Below, in pieces: positions 16,953 through 24,534 of a stretch of DNA of 50,682 nt. The first letter of the stretch is position 1. Each line of letters opens with the position of its first letter. Origin of the DNA: SIG607 sp036307305. Its GTDB lineage: Bacteria; Bacillota; Clostridia; Oscillospirales; Acutalibacteraceae. The notes under the pieces were generated by a model, which saw only the letters and a program-made list of their open reading frames with translations, did not search any database and was not told the origin of the DNA. Location of the stretch: the NCBI GenBank assembly GCA_036307305.1, contig JAXJXV010000009.1:1-50682 (forward strand). The letters are read 5' to 3'. The position numbers and the translations under genes are program-made.

Positions 16953-18344
16953 TTAATCTATATATTCAAAACGGTTGATAAATTCGCCGTTTTTAAATAT
17001 TTTTTCGCGGAACATATATTCAGGTCTTACCCAGATATCACCCTGTCCGTAAAGAGCCTTATATACCACTACCTTTTCACAGCTTTCACTGTCAAAGCCC
17101 GTATAAATTACCTCATACTCGTTGCCCTTAAAGTGACGGTATTTGCCTTTCTTCACCTGCACGTCGGGATTTTCGGGGTCGTAAATAAGGTGGAATTCCT
17201 CTCTCTCGGGCGGAACGTAAGAGTGTGTACCCGACTGAACCACCGTCATGTGCTTATAGCAATTAAATGCATTATAAAGGGTTACGGTGGTGGAGGGAGG
17301 ACAAACGTAATCTCCAAGTCGTATCTCCATATTTACAGGACATTTAACTCTTGTTGCCTGAGCAACGGTGTCAAAATATCTCAGTCCCTCTTTGAACTTA
17401 GGACGCCAACCGCCCATATAGCCCTGACTTTCAGCAAAAAGGTTACAAAACCAAGGGATAAAAATATCAAGGAAGGTTACGTCCTTATCATGCGCCGCAA
17501 CGGTGGTTGCCTGAAAGGCGCCCTGACTGCCGCCTGTAACGGTGAGATGCTCTTTATCCCACTGAGGCAGGGTCTTCATAAACTTTGTTGCTATAAGGTT
17601 GCGTATCATCATACCGCGCCAATAGGTTGTTATATTGCTTTCATTTTCGGTTTCGTTAAAGCCGTAGCCCGCAAGGTCGGTATATTTAAGCGCAAGTTCC
17701 GTTCTCGTTATATCATTTTCAATTCCGTGAGCATTTACGAAGGCAACGATTGCATCATCCCTGTATCTTGTAACACTGCCTTCTATACAGTAGCCGTTGA
17801 ATTCCATTATCAGAGGGAAGCTTCCCTCTTTATCAGGAATTGTAACGATAGCCGAAGCAGGTCTACCTTCAGGTGTACTGATTCTCACGTCGTACTTTTT
17901 AAAGCCTTTTTTCGCGCTGTACGAAACGTCCTCCCACATTATAGACTTACAGTCAAAATCAGCTACCAAATCTTCAATTTCTTTCCAGTACTTATCAAAG
18001 TCCTCAGGGATAGTATCGCAGTAGGTAAGCTTCTCTATTTCAGCACCTGCACTCGCTTCGAGCACATCAAAATTACTGTCCGGTGCATATTCAGTATTAA
18101 ATGCTGTGCATGTAATCCTCACAAAACCGGGACGGGAAAGACAGGCGGTAAGCTTCAAGGGTTTTCCTGCCTCACAGGAACCAAAGCCCGTTTCGTATTT
18201 TCCGTCGTCGGTACGGATTTCCCACTTGATAAAACGGCATTCTGTATCCGTACAGTTGCTTCGCGCCTGTATAGAAAACTCCATTGTTTCGCCGCATTTA
18301 TAGCTAAGGGCAGGTTTGTTGGTTTCAAATTTAAAATAAGCCAT
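16953..18344 (-). CDS. CE7-family acetyl xylan esterase / cephalosporin-C deacetylase-like esterase
   Basis: 463 residues from the ATG at 18344, which follows GAGGTG and shares one base with the trmL stop codon. CE7 enzymes are alpha/beta hydrolases that remove acetyl groups from xylo-oligosaccharides. VTGGSQGAFQAT holds the nucleophile Ser, LGDYVCPPSTT holds the acid Asp and SGTHSYVP the catalytic His. There is no signal peptide, in line with intracellular CE7 enzymes. At 463 residues it is longer than the usual ~320: the N-terminal ~150 residues form an extra beta-rich domain starting MAYFKFETNKPALSYKCGET, found in some clostridial members. It is co-transcribed with trmL, perhaps only by read-through. 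Confidence 0.87.
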   Translation of the reverse strand: MAYFKFETNKPALSYKCGETMEFSIQARSNCTDTECRFIKWEIRTDDGKYETGFGSCEAGKPLKLTACLSRPGFVRITCTAFNTEYAPDSNFDVLEASAGAEIEKLTYCDTIPEDFDKYWKEIEDLVADFDCKSIMWEDVSYSAKKGFKKYDVRISTPEGRPASAIVTIPDKEGSFPLIMEFNGYCIEGSVTRYRDDAIVAFVNAHGIENDITRTELALKYTDLAGYGFNETENESNITTYWRGMMIRNLIATKFMKTLPQWDKEHLTVTGGSQGAFQATTVAAHDKDVTFLDIFIPWFCNLFAESQGYMGGWRPKFKEGLRYFDTVAQATRVKCPVNMEIRLGDYVCPPSTTVTLYNAFNCYKHMTVVQSGTHSYVPPEREEFHLIYDPENPDVQVKKGKYRHFKGNEYEVIYTGFDSESCEKVVVYKALYGQGDIWVRPEYMFREKIFKNGEFINRFEYID

Positions 18345-18853
18345 TATAACACCTCGCACCATTTATATTTATGCAGTTCCCCGACACCCTGTAAGGCCGG
18401 ATAATCCCATTGTCTTAAAACCTCATAAACACCTATTGCCACACTATTCGATAAATTAAGACTCCGTATATCAGTTGCCATAGGAATTCTTACACATCTT
18501 TCAGGATGCTTCATTAAAAGCTCCTCAGGAAGTCCCTTTGTTTCCTTGCCGAACATTAAATAACAATTATCGTTATACTTTCTGTCGCTGTGGTTTTTCT
18601 GAGCCTTGGTGGTAAAATACACGAATTCGCCCTCTGTATTTTTCTCAAAAAACTGTTCAAGACTGTCATAGTAATGTATATCAAGATACTGCCAATAGTC
18701 AAGACCTGCTCTTTTAAGCTTCTTATCGTCAATCTTAAAGCCCATAGGTCCTACAAGATGAAGCGAAGCGCCCGTTGCCGCGCAGGTACGGGCAACGTTT
18801 CCCGTGTTTTGCGGAATCTCAGGCTCCACCATAACTATATTTATATTAGCCAT
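18344..18853 (-). CDS. trmL: tRNA (cytidine/uridine-2'-O-)-methyltransferase TrmL
   Basis: 169 residues, standard for this SPOUT methyltransferase that modifies position 34 of certain tRNA-Leu. The start at 18853 follows GAAGGTG. NIVMVEPEIPQNTGNVARTCAATGA, seen here as MANINIVMVEPEIPQNTGN and following residues, is the family N-terminus. YLMFGKETKGLPEELL and IRSLNLSNSVAIGVYEVLRQ form the C-terminal knot that binds S-adenosylmethionine. Its stop overlaps the esterase start by one base, which suggests coupled translation. Confidence 0.95.
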   Translation of the reverse strand: MANINIVMVEPEIPQNTGNVARTCAATGASLHLVGPMGFKIDDKKLKRAGLDYWQYLDIHYYDSLEQFFEKNTEGEFVYFTTKAQKNHSDRKYNDNCYLMFGKETKGLPEELLMKHPERCVRIPMATDIRSLNLSNSVAIGVYEVLRQWDYPALQGVGELHKYKWCEVL

Positions 18854-18869
18854 TTTTATCACCTTCTGC

Positions 18870-18920
18870 ATTATACACATACATTTTTTGCTTGTCAATA
18901 AATAATTAATAATGTATAAT
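18870..18920. promoter_or_regulatory. overlapping divergent promoters sharing one -35 site
   Basis: Minus strand: TTGACA (18898-18893), 17-base spacer, TATAAT (18875-18870), a perfect consensus promoter for trmL. Plus strand: TTGTCA (18892-18897), 17-base spacer, TATAAT (18915-18920), for the 18937 gene. The two -35 boxes occupy the same six or seven base pairs, so polymerase can bind only one way at a time. Confidence 0.8.
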
Positions 18921-18936
18921 GTATACGGTGATTTAT

Positions 18937-19620
18937 ATGAAATACGTAAAAAACATTGCGCAGCGTGTGGAAAAAGCTCAGGAAAGAGCCGCCGTAATCT
19001 ATGCAAAAACAGATGGAAAACTATTTAAATGGCTGAGAATTTTATACATCATAGCTATGAGTGTAGCTATTCTTATGTCGGCGCTTTATATTGGCTCCAG
19101 AGCTTCTCATCTTTACGAGCTGAAGGCTTTAAATCTTGAGGTTTTAAGCGACAAGGATATAACCAGTACCAAAACAAGCATTATTACCGTGGGAGTGGTT
19201 TTGATTTTCTGGCTTATTTCCTTTATATTTATAAAGCTTAAAAAGGAAATTATCTCTTTAATTCTTACCCTTGTACCCGGTATTGTGTCCTGCGCTTCTC
19301 TTATTTCCGCTTCGCAGAACACGTCGCAGTTTAACGAGGGAATTACTACGGATTTTTGGCTGCGTCATTTTATTCCCTTACTGTTGGCGTTGCTTTTCAT
19401 TGTATGGATGGTTATAATCAAGGTGAGAGCAGAACGTATTTTCAAAACCGCATATAACAATATGACCGCAAGAATTTACGAGCTGTACGGCGCTGACGAC
19501 CTTAGTGAAGAACAGTGGGAGTCTTTTCTTGAAAGCTACCACCCAAGAGCAGAGGAAGAAAAGCGCAGACGCCAGAAGAGCAAGCAAAAAGAATATACGG
19601 ATACAATTATTTCTGAGTAA
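18937..19620 (+). CDS. four-helix membrane protein of unknown function
   Basis: 227 residues from the ATG at 18937, chosen because GGTGA precedes it and the predicted transcript starts only about 10 bases upstream; the ATG at 18919 would lie within the -10 box. Four membrane helices fall near residues 31-55, 79-98, 104-125 and 136-160. The ends are charged, and the C-terminus EEEKRRRQKSKQKE is strongly polar. I recognise no family motif. Alternatives include a small regulatory or stress membrane protein; function unknown. Confidence 0.7.
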   Translation: MKYVKNIAQRVEKAQERAAVIYAKTDGKLFKWLRILYIIAMSVAILMSALYIGSRASHLYELKALNLEVLSDKDITSTKTSIITVGVVLIFWLISFIFIKLKKEIISLILTLVPGIVSCASLISASQNTSQFNEGITTDFWLRHFIPLLLALLFIVWMVIIKVRAERIFKTAYNNMTARIYELYGADDLSEEQWESFLESYHPRAEEEKRRRQKSKQKEYTDTIISE

Positions 19621-19698
19621 AATTTTCACAGAAATGCATTATCCGCAAAGTCTATTTTTGTTTTTTTTGTAAAAATATTTGAGGTATGAATTTTTTTG

Positions 19699-19727
19699 TT
19701 GCTTGAATAAAATGTATATGTTATAAT
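19699..19727 (+). promoter_or_regulatory. promoter for purC
   Basis: TTGCTT (19699-19704), a 17-base spacer and TATAAT (19722-19727). The leader of about 50 bases contains a short CTC-T-GAG hairpin and the ribosome site AAGGAG. It is too short for a purine riboswitch. Confidence 0.6.
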
Positions 19728-19784
19728 AAACTGGTAATTAATCGAACTCTTTTTTGAGCGAGATAAAAAGGAGTAATAAAAAAT

Positions 19785-20474
19785 ATGAAACAGCTTTATG
19801 AAGGAAAAACTAAAAACGTTATGTTAGATGAAGAAACAGGTATCGTACATCTTTTCTTCAAGGACAGCGCTACAGGTGAAAACGGCGTTTTCGACCCAGG
19901 CTCCAACACAGTTGGCGGCAGTGTAGAGGGTAAAGGCAAGGTTGGTCTTGCAGTATCTGCTTATTTCTTCGAGCTTATGGAGAAAAACGGTATTCCTACC
20001 CACTATCTTGGCTCTGACATTGAAAAGGGTCTTATGAAGGTTAGAAATCTCACCGTTCCAAGACTTGAGTTCATCGTTCGTTACGAGACAGCAGGTAGTA
20101 TGTGCCGTCGCTTTACACTTCCCGAGGGCATTGTTTTCGACCCGCCTTATGCAGAGGTTACTCTTAAGGACGACGAGCAGGGCGACCCCCTTATCTCTGA
20201 AAGAATTTGCGTTATGAAGGAAATTCTTCGTCCGGGTCAGTATGACGAGGCGATTGAAATCGTTAAAAAGGTTGGCGAGGTTTTAAAGGTTGAACTCGCT
20301 TCTATGAACTTAAAGCTTATCGACTTCAAAATTGAGGTTGGTTATGATGAGACAGGCAAGATTTTCGTTGCTGATGAAATCACTCCTGACATCTGGAGAA
20401 TAAGAGACGAGCAGGGCAACATTCCTAATCAGATTGATTGCGCTAATATGATTCTTGCTAAAATCAAAAAGTAA
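19785..20474 (+). CDS. purC: SAICAR synthetase (phosphoribosylaminoimidazole-succinocarboxamide synthase)
   Basis: 229 residues, normal for bacterial PurC. It joins aspartate to CAIR using ATP in purine synthesis. The N-terminal LYEGKTKNVML is the ATP-binding signature; FVVRYETAGS-like FIVRYETAGSMCRRF, LKDDEQGDPLISE and LIDFKIEVG with ADEITPDIWRI are the conserved substrate and metal motifs. It stands alone, flanked by its own promoter and terminator, not in a pur operon. Confidence 0.97.
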   Translation: MKQLYEGKTKNVMLDEETGIVHLFFKDSATGENGVFDPGSNTVGGSVEGKGKVGLAVSAYFFELMEKNGIPTHYLGSDIEKGLMKVRNLTVPRLEFIVRYETAGSMCRRFTLPEGIVFDPPYAEVTLKDDEQGDPLISERICVMKEILRPGQYDEAIEIVKKVGEVLKVELASMNLKLIDFKIEVGYDETGKIFVADEITPDIWRIRDEQGNIPNQIDCANMILAKIKK

Positions 20475-20484
20475 TAACTTGCAT

Positions 20485-20526
20485 AAAAAAAGAGTTCGGT
20501 GAAAACCGAACTCTTTTAAATTTTTG
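20485..20526 (+). terminator. intrinsic terminator after purC
   Basis: AGAGTTCGGT (20491-20500), loop GAAA, ACCGAACTCT (20505-20514), flanked by A and T runs. Confidence 0.9.
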
Positions 20527-20547
20527 AGCTATGTGTTTGAACCCATG

Positions 20548-20701
20548 CAGATTAAATCAACGGCTTTGCCGTTGTATATCATCATTGTGAAAGAGTTTTT
20601 TATGCACACCTAAAGGTGTGATGAGAAACAACAAAGGCAAAGCCTTTGTTGATGATATACACGCTGACGCATGATGATATGCCATTGCTTTCGCAATGGA
20701 T
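20548..20701 (-). repeat. modular hairpin array downstream of tRNA-Gln
   Basis: Reading on the minus strand from the tRNA-Gln terminator: a CCATTGC/GCAATGG hairpin, linker CATATCATCA, a TGCGTCAGCG hairpin, linker TATATCATC, an AACAAAGGC/GCCTTTGTT hairpin, linker TTTCTCATC, a CACACC/GGTGTG hairpin, then after about 25 bases another AACGGC/GCCGTT hairpin. The linkers share a TCATC core. It shares its first module almost base for base with the array at 21040-21134, in inverted orientation. No coding potential. Confidence 0.75.
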
Positions 20702-20735
20702 AAAAAAATCGACAAGTCGAAACTTGTCGATTTTT
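20702..20735 (-). terminator. terminator of tRNA-Gln
   Basis: TCGACAAGT, loop TTCG (minus strand), ACTTGTCGA, with a seven-T run on the minus strand, directly after the CCA end of the tRNA. Confidence 0.88.
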
Positions 20736-20809
20736 TGGCTGGGGAATAGGGATTCGAACCCCAACAAACAGAGTCAGAGTCTGTCGTGCTACCGTTACAC
20801 AATTCCCCA
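20736..20809 (-). tRNA. tRNA-Gln (anticodon CUG)
   Basis: 74 bases with CCA encoded. The acceptor stem TGGGGAA pairs with TTCCCCA, the anticodon stem ACAGA/TCTGT encloses loop CTCTGAC, giving anticodon CUG, and the T arm contains GGTTCGAATCC. A perfect -35/-10 promoter lies immediately upstream. Confidence 0.95.
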
Positions 20810-20828
20810 ATATTTGCTGACAACGATT

Positions 20829-20857
20829 ATTATATTCTTTATGGTCTCGTTTGTCAA
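20829..20857 (-). promoter_or_regulatory. promoter for tRNA-Gln
   Basis: On the minus strand TTGACA (20857-20852), a 17-base spacer and TATAAT (20834-20829): full consensus, as expected for a stable RNA gene. Confidence 0.85.
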
Positions 20858-20887
20858 GAGTTATTTTATGCATTTTTTTAAAAAATA

Positions 20888-20916
20888 CTTGAATTTTTTA
20901 ATTATCTGTGCTATTA
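20888..20916 (+). promoter_or_regulatory. promoter for tRNA-Ala
   Basis: TTGAAT (20888-20893), a 17-base spacer and TATTAT (20911-20916), 13 bases before the tRNA. Confidence 0.65.
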
Positions 20917-20928
20917 TATATTGGAATT

Positions 20929-21005
20929 CGGGGTTATAGCGCAGTTGGTAGCGCACCACACTGGCAGTGTGGGGGTCAGGGGTTCGAATCCCCTTAGCTC
21001 CACCA
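20929..21005 (+). tRNA. tRNA-Ala (anticodon GGC)
   Basis: Acceptor strand GGGGTTA pairs with TAGCTCC and includes the G3-U70 wobble that identifies alanine tRNAs. The D arm is GCGC/GCGC, the anticodon stem CCACA/TGTGG encloses CTGGCAG, giving anticodon GGC. The T arm is AGGGG/CCCCT around TTCGAAT. After the acceptor strand the sequence reads CACCA rather than the expected ACCA, so one extra C is present. This may be an indel in the assembly or a real oddity. Confidence 0.9.
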
Positions 21006-21039
21006 AAAAATAGACTTGCAAAAGCAAGTCTATTTTTTT
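21005..21039 (+). terminator. terminator of tRNA-Ala
   Basis: AATAGACTTGC, loop AAAA, GCAAGTCTATT followed by more T (to 21039). It begins at the last base of the CCA end. Confidence 0.88.
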
Positions 21040-21134
21040 ATCCATTTCGAAAGCAATGGCATATCATCAACACGGCTTTGCCGTGTTGTATCTCATCAGT
21101 CCGTCAGGACTGTATGTAATCACGCATCAGCGTG
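21040..21134 (+). repeat. modular hairpin array downstream of tRNA-Ala
   Basis: Directly after the terminator T-run: CCATTTCGAAAGCAATGG (21042-21059), linker CATATCATCA, CAACACGGC/GCCGTGTTG hairpin (21068-21088), linker TATCTCAT, CAGTCC/GGACTG hairpin (21097-21112), linker TATGTAAT, CACGC/GCGTG hairpin (21121-21134). Modules match those of the array after tRNA-Gln but in a different order. The rest of the gap to 21228 is AT-rich with nothing I recognise. Confidence 0.75.
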
Positions 21135-21228
21135 AAGCGTAGGTTAATAATCGAACAGAAAGTAAAATATCACTGTATTTTGTCAACGAAAAATCGAATA
21201 AATCACCCATTTAGCAGTGTTTACTATA

Positions 21229-21257
21229 TTGACTGGTTTTTAATTAAATGCTAATAT
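21229..21257 (+). promoter_or_regulatory. promoter for the GH92 gene
   Basis: TTGACT (21229-21234), a 17-base spacer and TAATAT (21252-21257), about 27 bases before the ATG with ribosome site AAGGAGG between. Confidence 0.65.
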
Positions 21258-21284
21258 ATAGATATAAAGAAGGAGGCTTGTATT

Positions 21285-23459
21285 ATGAGCAAGGAAAAGC
21301 TTTTGGAAAAGACTTTTGACCCTACAGACTATGCCGATTTACTGTTTGGCGTAGGCAGCGCAACCTCGGCAGGTCCTACTTTGCCAAACGGTTCCATTCA
21401 CCCAAGCCCCGAAACCTTGGAAAAGGACTGCGGAGGATATACGAGAAATCAGCCTATCGTAGGCTTTGGACAGGCGTACACTCAAGGCTCAGGCGGCGTA
21501 AAGTGCTACGGAAACTATCTACTTGCGCCTATGGTGGACGAAATTGAGCTTGACAGCGCAAAAAGAGCTTCCTATGCCGTAAAGGGCAGTGAAAAGGCGA
21601 GATGCTTTGAATATACGGTAGAGCTTGAAAACGGGATAACGGCAAAAGTCACCCCTGCGCACAGCGCGGCAATATACCGCTTCTTTTATCCTGAAGACAA
21701 AACGGCTTCCTTTTTAATTGACGTCGCAAGAAAGCTTGATAATGACGCCTGTATGAAGGAGGGGTACGTTACCATCGACCCTGAAAACAAAATCATATAC
21801 GGCGGAGGACTATATTCGGGCAATATCAACCAAATTGACTGGAATATGTATTTTGCATTACAGTTTGATGCCGACTTTTCTGAACTTGGTTTCTTTAAAG
21901 AAGATAAGCTTATTTTTGCTGACAAGGAGGAAATCTCCACTCTACAGGCTGACAGTCTTAAACGTCTTGGAGCGTATGTTAAGATTTGCTCACAGCAGGT
22001 AAAGGTGAAATTCGCTTTCTCCTTTGTAAGCGTTGAAAAAGCAAAACAGCTTCTGTTTGAACAGATACCCGATTTTGATTACGACGCCGTAAAGCAGTCA
22101 GCACGTGATAAATGGAGAAAAACTCTGTCTGCTATTGAGCTTAAAAGCGACGACAAAGCGTTGCTCAGACGCTTTTACACCGCAATGTACCATATGAACG
22201 TTCAGCCCCGTGACCGCACAAACGACCATGGAGTGTGGGATGATTTTCACACAATATGGGATTCCTGGAAAACTGTTTTTCCAATGTACTGTTTAATCTA
22301 TCCCCATAAAATGAGTTCTATTATTGAGTCCTTTGTGGACCGCGCAAGGAAAAACGAGACAGAAAAAAACGGCATTGTCCTTGCAGACCAGTTTATAACA
22401 GCTAAGGAATGTCCATACGGACAGGGCGGAAACGACATTGAAAACGTTATAGTCGATGCCTTTTTAAAAGAAATACCTCTTACCCGATACAACTGGCAAG
22501 AGGTGTATAACCTACTGCTGAAAAGCGCCGAGACAATGCGTACCAAGGAGTATATAGAAAGAGGCTTTGCAACCAAAAATCAGCGTACGGTAAGCGGCGC
22601 ACCTTACACCTGGAGAATGCGACCTGCCGCCGCCACACAGGGCTTTGCCTTTAACGATAAAGCAGTTGCAAATATGGCTGAAAAAATAGGAACGAAAGAA
22701 GAATATGAAAAATACCAAGCCCGTTCGGCAAACTGGCTTAACGTATGGAACGAGGATATAGAAAGCGAAGGCTTTTTTGGTTTTCCGCAAACCTGTAACG
22801 AGGACGGAAGCTTCGATGAGGGCTTTGATGCACACGGCGGATATAACACCCATTTTTACGAAGCGACGGGCTGGGATGCGTCATATATCAATTTTAATGA
22901 CGTACCACGTCTGATTGAGGCTATGGGCGGCGCCGATACCTTTACAAAGAGACTTCTATGGGCATGTGAGCATAGCGTTAATTACTATAACGACGACCAC
23001 GGTCAAGAGGGTTATCTTAACTTTACCAACGAGCCGTCTTTCCAGATACCATGGTTGTTCTGCGCCGACGGTATTCGGCGTCCCGACCTTGCTTCAAAGG
23101 TCATAGACGGCGTTATAAAAAGATTTTCAAAGGAAAACGATTATCCCGGTGACGAGGACAACGGAGGTATGTCGTCATACTACATTTTCCTTATGTGCGG
23201 AATTTTTCCCTATTCAACCACAGAATATTATTATCTCCACGGCACAAGAATAAAAGAAATTGTCTTTAACTTAAGTAATAACAAAACGCTTCGCATTACG
23301 GGAGAAAACGCAGGTGACGAAAATATTTACGTTCAGTCTGCCTTATGGAACGGCCAACCTCTTAATGACTGTAAGCTTACCCACAAACAGCTAAGCGGTG
23401 GCGGAGAGCTTCATTTTGTTATGGGAAATAAGCCGTCAAAATGGGCTTATAAAAACTAA
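21285..23459 (+). CDS. GH92-family alpha-mannosidase
   Basis: 724 residues, typical for GH92, the calcium-dependent exo-alpha-mannosidases (mostly alpha-1,2) acting on N-glycans and fungal mannan. Landmarks: LPNGSIHPSPE and VGFGQAYTQGSGGVKCYGN near the N-terminus, YHMNVQPR, DFHTIWDSWKTVFPMY, GYNTHFYEATGWDASY and GDEDNGGMSSYYIF with the catalytic Asp/Glu cluster. There is no signal peptide: the protein starts MSKEKLLEKTF. It is therefore probably cytoplasmic, unlike most Bacteroidetes GH92 enzymes, and would act on imported oligosaccharides. The substrate could be alpha-mannose on N-glycans, matching the GH130 phosphorylase at 6.4 kb. Confidence 0.9.
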   Translation: MSKEKLLEKTFDPTDYADLLFGVGSATSAGPTLPNGSIHPSPETLEKDCGGYTRNQPIVGFGQAYTQGSGGVKCYGNYLLAPMVDEIELDSAKRASYAVKGSEKARCFEYTVELENGITAKVTPAHSAAIYRFFYPEDKTASFLIDVARKLDNDACMKEGYVTIDPENKIIYGGGLYSGNINQIDWNMYFALQFDADFSELGFFKEDKLIFADKEEISTLQADSLKRLGAYVKICSQQVKVKFAFSFVSVEKAKQLLFEQIPDFDYDAVKQSARDKWRKTLSAIELKSDDKALLRRFYTAMYHMNVQPRDRTNDHGVWDDFHTIWDSWKTVFPMYCLIYPHKMSSIIESFVDRARKNETEKNGIVLADQFITAKECPYGQGGNDIENVIVDAFLKEIPLTRYNWQEVYNLLLKSAETMRTKEYIERGFATKNQRTVSGAPYTWRMRPAAATQGFAFNDKAVANMAEKIGTKEEYEKYQARSANWLNVWNEDIESEGFFGFPQTCNEDGSFDEGFDAHGGYNTHFYEATGWDASYINFNDVPRLIEAMGGADTFTKRLLWACEHSVNYYNDDHGQEGYLNFTNEPSFQIPWLFCADGIRRPDLASKVIDGVIKRFSKENDYPGDEDNGGMSSYYIFLMCGIFPYSTTEYYYLHGTRIKEIVFNLSNNKTLRITGENAGDENIYVQSALWNGQPLNDCKLTHKQLSGGGELHFVMGNKPSKWAYKN

Positions 23460-23476
23460 AAACCGAATAAAAGCAC

Positions 23477-23510
23477 AAAAATCGCCCAAAATATTTTTTG
23501 GGTGATTTTT
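23477..23510 (+). terminator. hairpin after GH92 that also overlaps the next ribosome site
   Basis: AAAATCGCCCAAAA can pair with TTTTGGGTGATTTT, seven core pairs including one G-U. It looks like a terminator for GH92 with a T-run, but GGGTGA in its right arm is also the ribosome site for the ATG at 23511. It could therefore limit both read-through and translation. Confidence 0.6.
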
Positions 23511-24476
23511 ATGTGTACAGCAATAAGCGTTTCTGCTGACAGTCATTATTTCGGGAGAACTCTTGATTATGAACATTCCTTTGAGCCTTGCATTTGTATC
23601 GTTCCCAGAAATTACTCTTTTAATTTTACAGATAATCTGACTGTAAAAAGCCATTATGCAATTATAGGAACGGCGAAGGTTATAAATGATTATCCTCTGC
23701 TTTTCGACGGCGCCAACGAAAAGGGGCTTTGCGCCGCTGCTCTTAATTTTAAAAACAACGCAGTTTACAGAAAAAATACCGACAAAAAGGTAAATATCGC
23801 TCAGTTTGAATTTTTGTCCTTTTTGCTTTCAACCTGTAAAAGCGTAAAAGAGGTACGGGAAAAACTGATTAATCTGAATATTACCGATACACCCTTTGAT
23901 GAGCAGTATCCTGCCGCGCCGCTTCATTTTATATTTGCAGACAAAAACGACTGTATAACGATTGAGAGCGTTAGTGAGGGACTGAAGGTTTACGAAAATC
24001 CCGTAGGTGTCCTTACCAATAATCCTACCTTTAATATACAGCTTTTCAGCCTTAATAATTATATAAATCTTTCCGAGGGTTTTGGCAAAAGCAAGGTTTG
24101 GGGTAGCTTAGAGGCAAAGCCCTACAGTTGCGGTATGGGCGCCTTGGGACTGCCTGGGGATTTTTCCTCGACATCACGTTTTATACGCGCTGCATTTCTT
24201 AAAAACCATATAGTGTGGAATAAGGATAATACCGAAAAATTTTTCAAAATTCTTGACAGTGTGAGTGTGCCTGAGGGCGTTTGCATTACCGAGAACGGCA
24301 AACTTCAAAAAACCTATTACGCCTGTTTAATAGATGCACAAAAGGGCATTTACGCATATACAACAAAAGAAAACCGACAAATTACACAAATTAATATGAC
24401 TAAGGAAAATCTGGACGGTGAACGACTTATGCTTTACTCCTTTGTTAAAAATCAAAATATATTCGAGCAAAATTAA
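23511..24476 (+). CDS. choloylglycine hydrolase / penicillin V acylase family (Ntn hydrolase)
   Basis: 321 residues from the ATG at 23511; the upstream in-frame ATT/ATG region is inside the hairpin and Cys must be residue 2. The family is processed by loss of Met so that Cys2 becomes the N-terminal nucleophile. MCTAISVSADSHYFGRTLDYE supplies Cys2, Arg16 and Asp19. LFDGANEKGLCAAALNF, NNPTFNIQL near residue 170 and SSTSRFIRAAF near 222 give the remaining active-site Asn and Arg. Length matches. Members split conjugated bile salts, penicillin V or N-acyl-homoserine lactones; a gut habitat favours bile salts, but substrate is not decided by sequence. No signal peptide, so cytoplasmic. Confidence 0.9.
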   Translation: MCTAISVSADSHYFGRTLDYEHSFEPCICIVPRNYSFNFTDNLTVKSHYAIIGTAKVINDYPLLFDGANEKGLCAAALNFKNNAVYRKNTDKKVNIAQFEFLSFLLSTCKSVKEVREKLINLNITDTPFDEQYPAAPLHFIFADKNDCITIESVSEGLKVYENPVGVLTNNPTFNIQLFSLNNYINLSEGFGKSKVWGSLEAKPYSCGMGALGLPGDFSSTSRFIRAAFLKNHIVWNKDNTEKFFKILDSVSVPEGVCITENGKLQKTYYACLIDAQKGIYAYTTKENRQITQINMTKENLDGERLMLYSFVKNQNIFEQN

Positions 24477-24485
24477 CGCACACAG

Positions 24486-24520
24486 GGTGTAGGGGAGGAC
24501 TCGTTTGTCCTCCCACATAC
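24486..24520. repeat. GGGGAGGAC palindrome (same family as 8178-8217)
   Basis: GTGTAGGGGAGGAC (24487-24500), loop of about six bases, GTCCTCCCACATAC. The GTGTAGGGGAGGA core is identical to the copy at 8181. It sits between the convergent Ntn-hydrolase and membrane-protein genes and may help end transcription, though it lacks a long T-run. Confidence 0.65.
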
Positions 24521-24534
24521 GTTTTTAAGAATAA

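Noticed and set aside
16947..18404. A 485-residue open frame on the plus strand
   Set aside because: It lies fully opposite the CE7 esterase gene, has no ribosome site and no family motif; it is a frame shadow of that gene.
20738..20765. A sixth heptamer tract (GGGAATAGGGATT)
   Set aside because: It is the acceptor and T arm of tRNA-Gln; the match with the heptamers is noted but is not a repeat tract.
20557..20939. Short open frames across the tRNA genes and hairpin array
   Set aside because: They translate tRNA and palindromic repeat sequence, with no ribosome site.
20548..21134. CRISPR array
   Set aside because: Units are different hairpins with short linkers, not identical direct repeats with unique spacers, and no cas gene is present.
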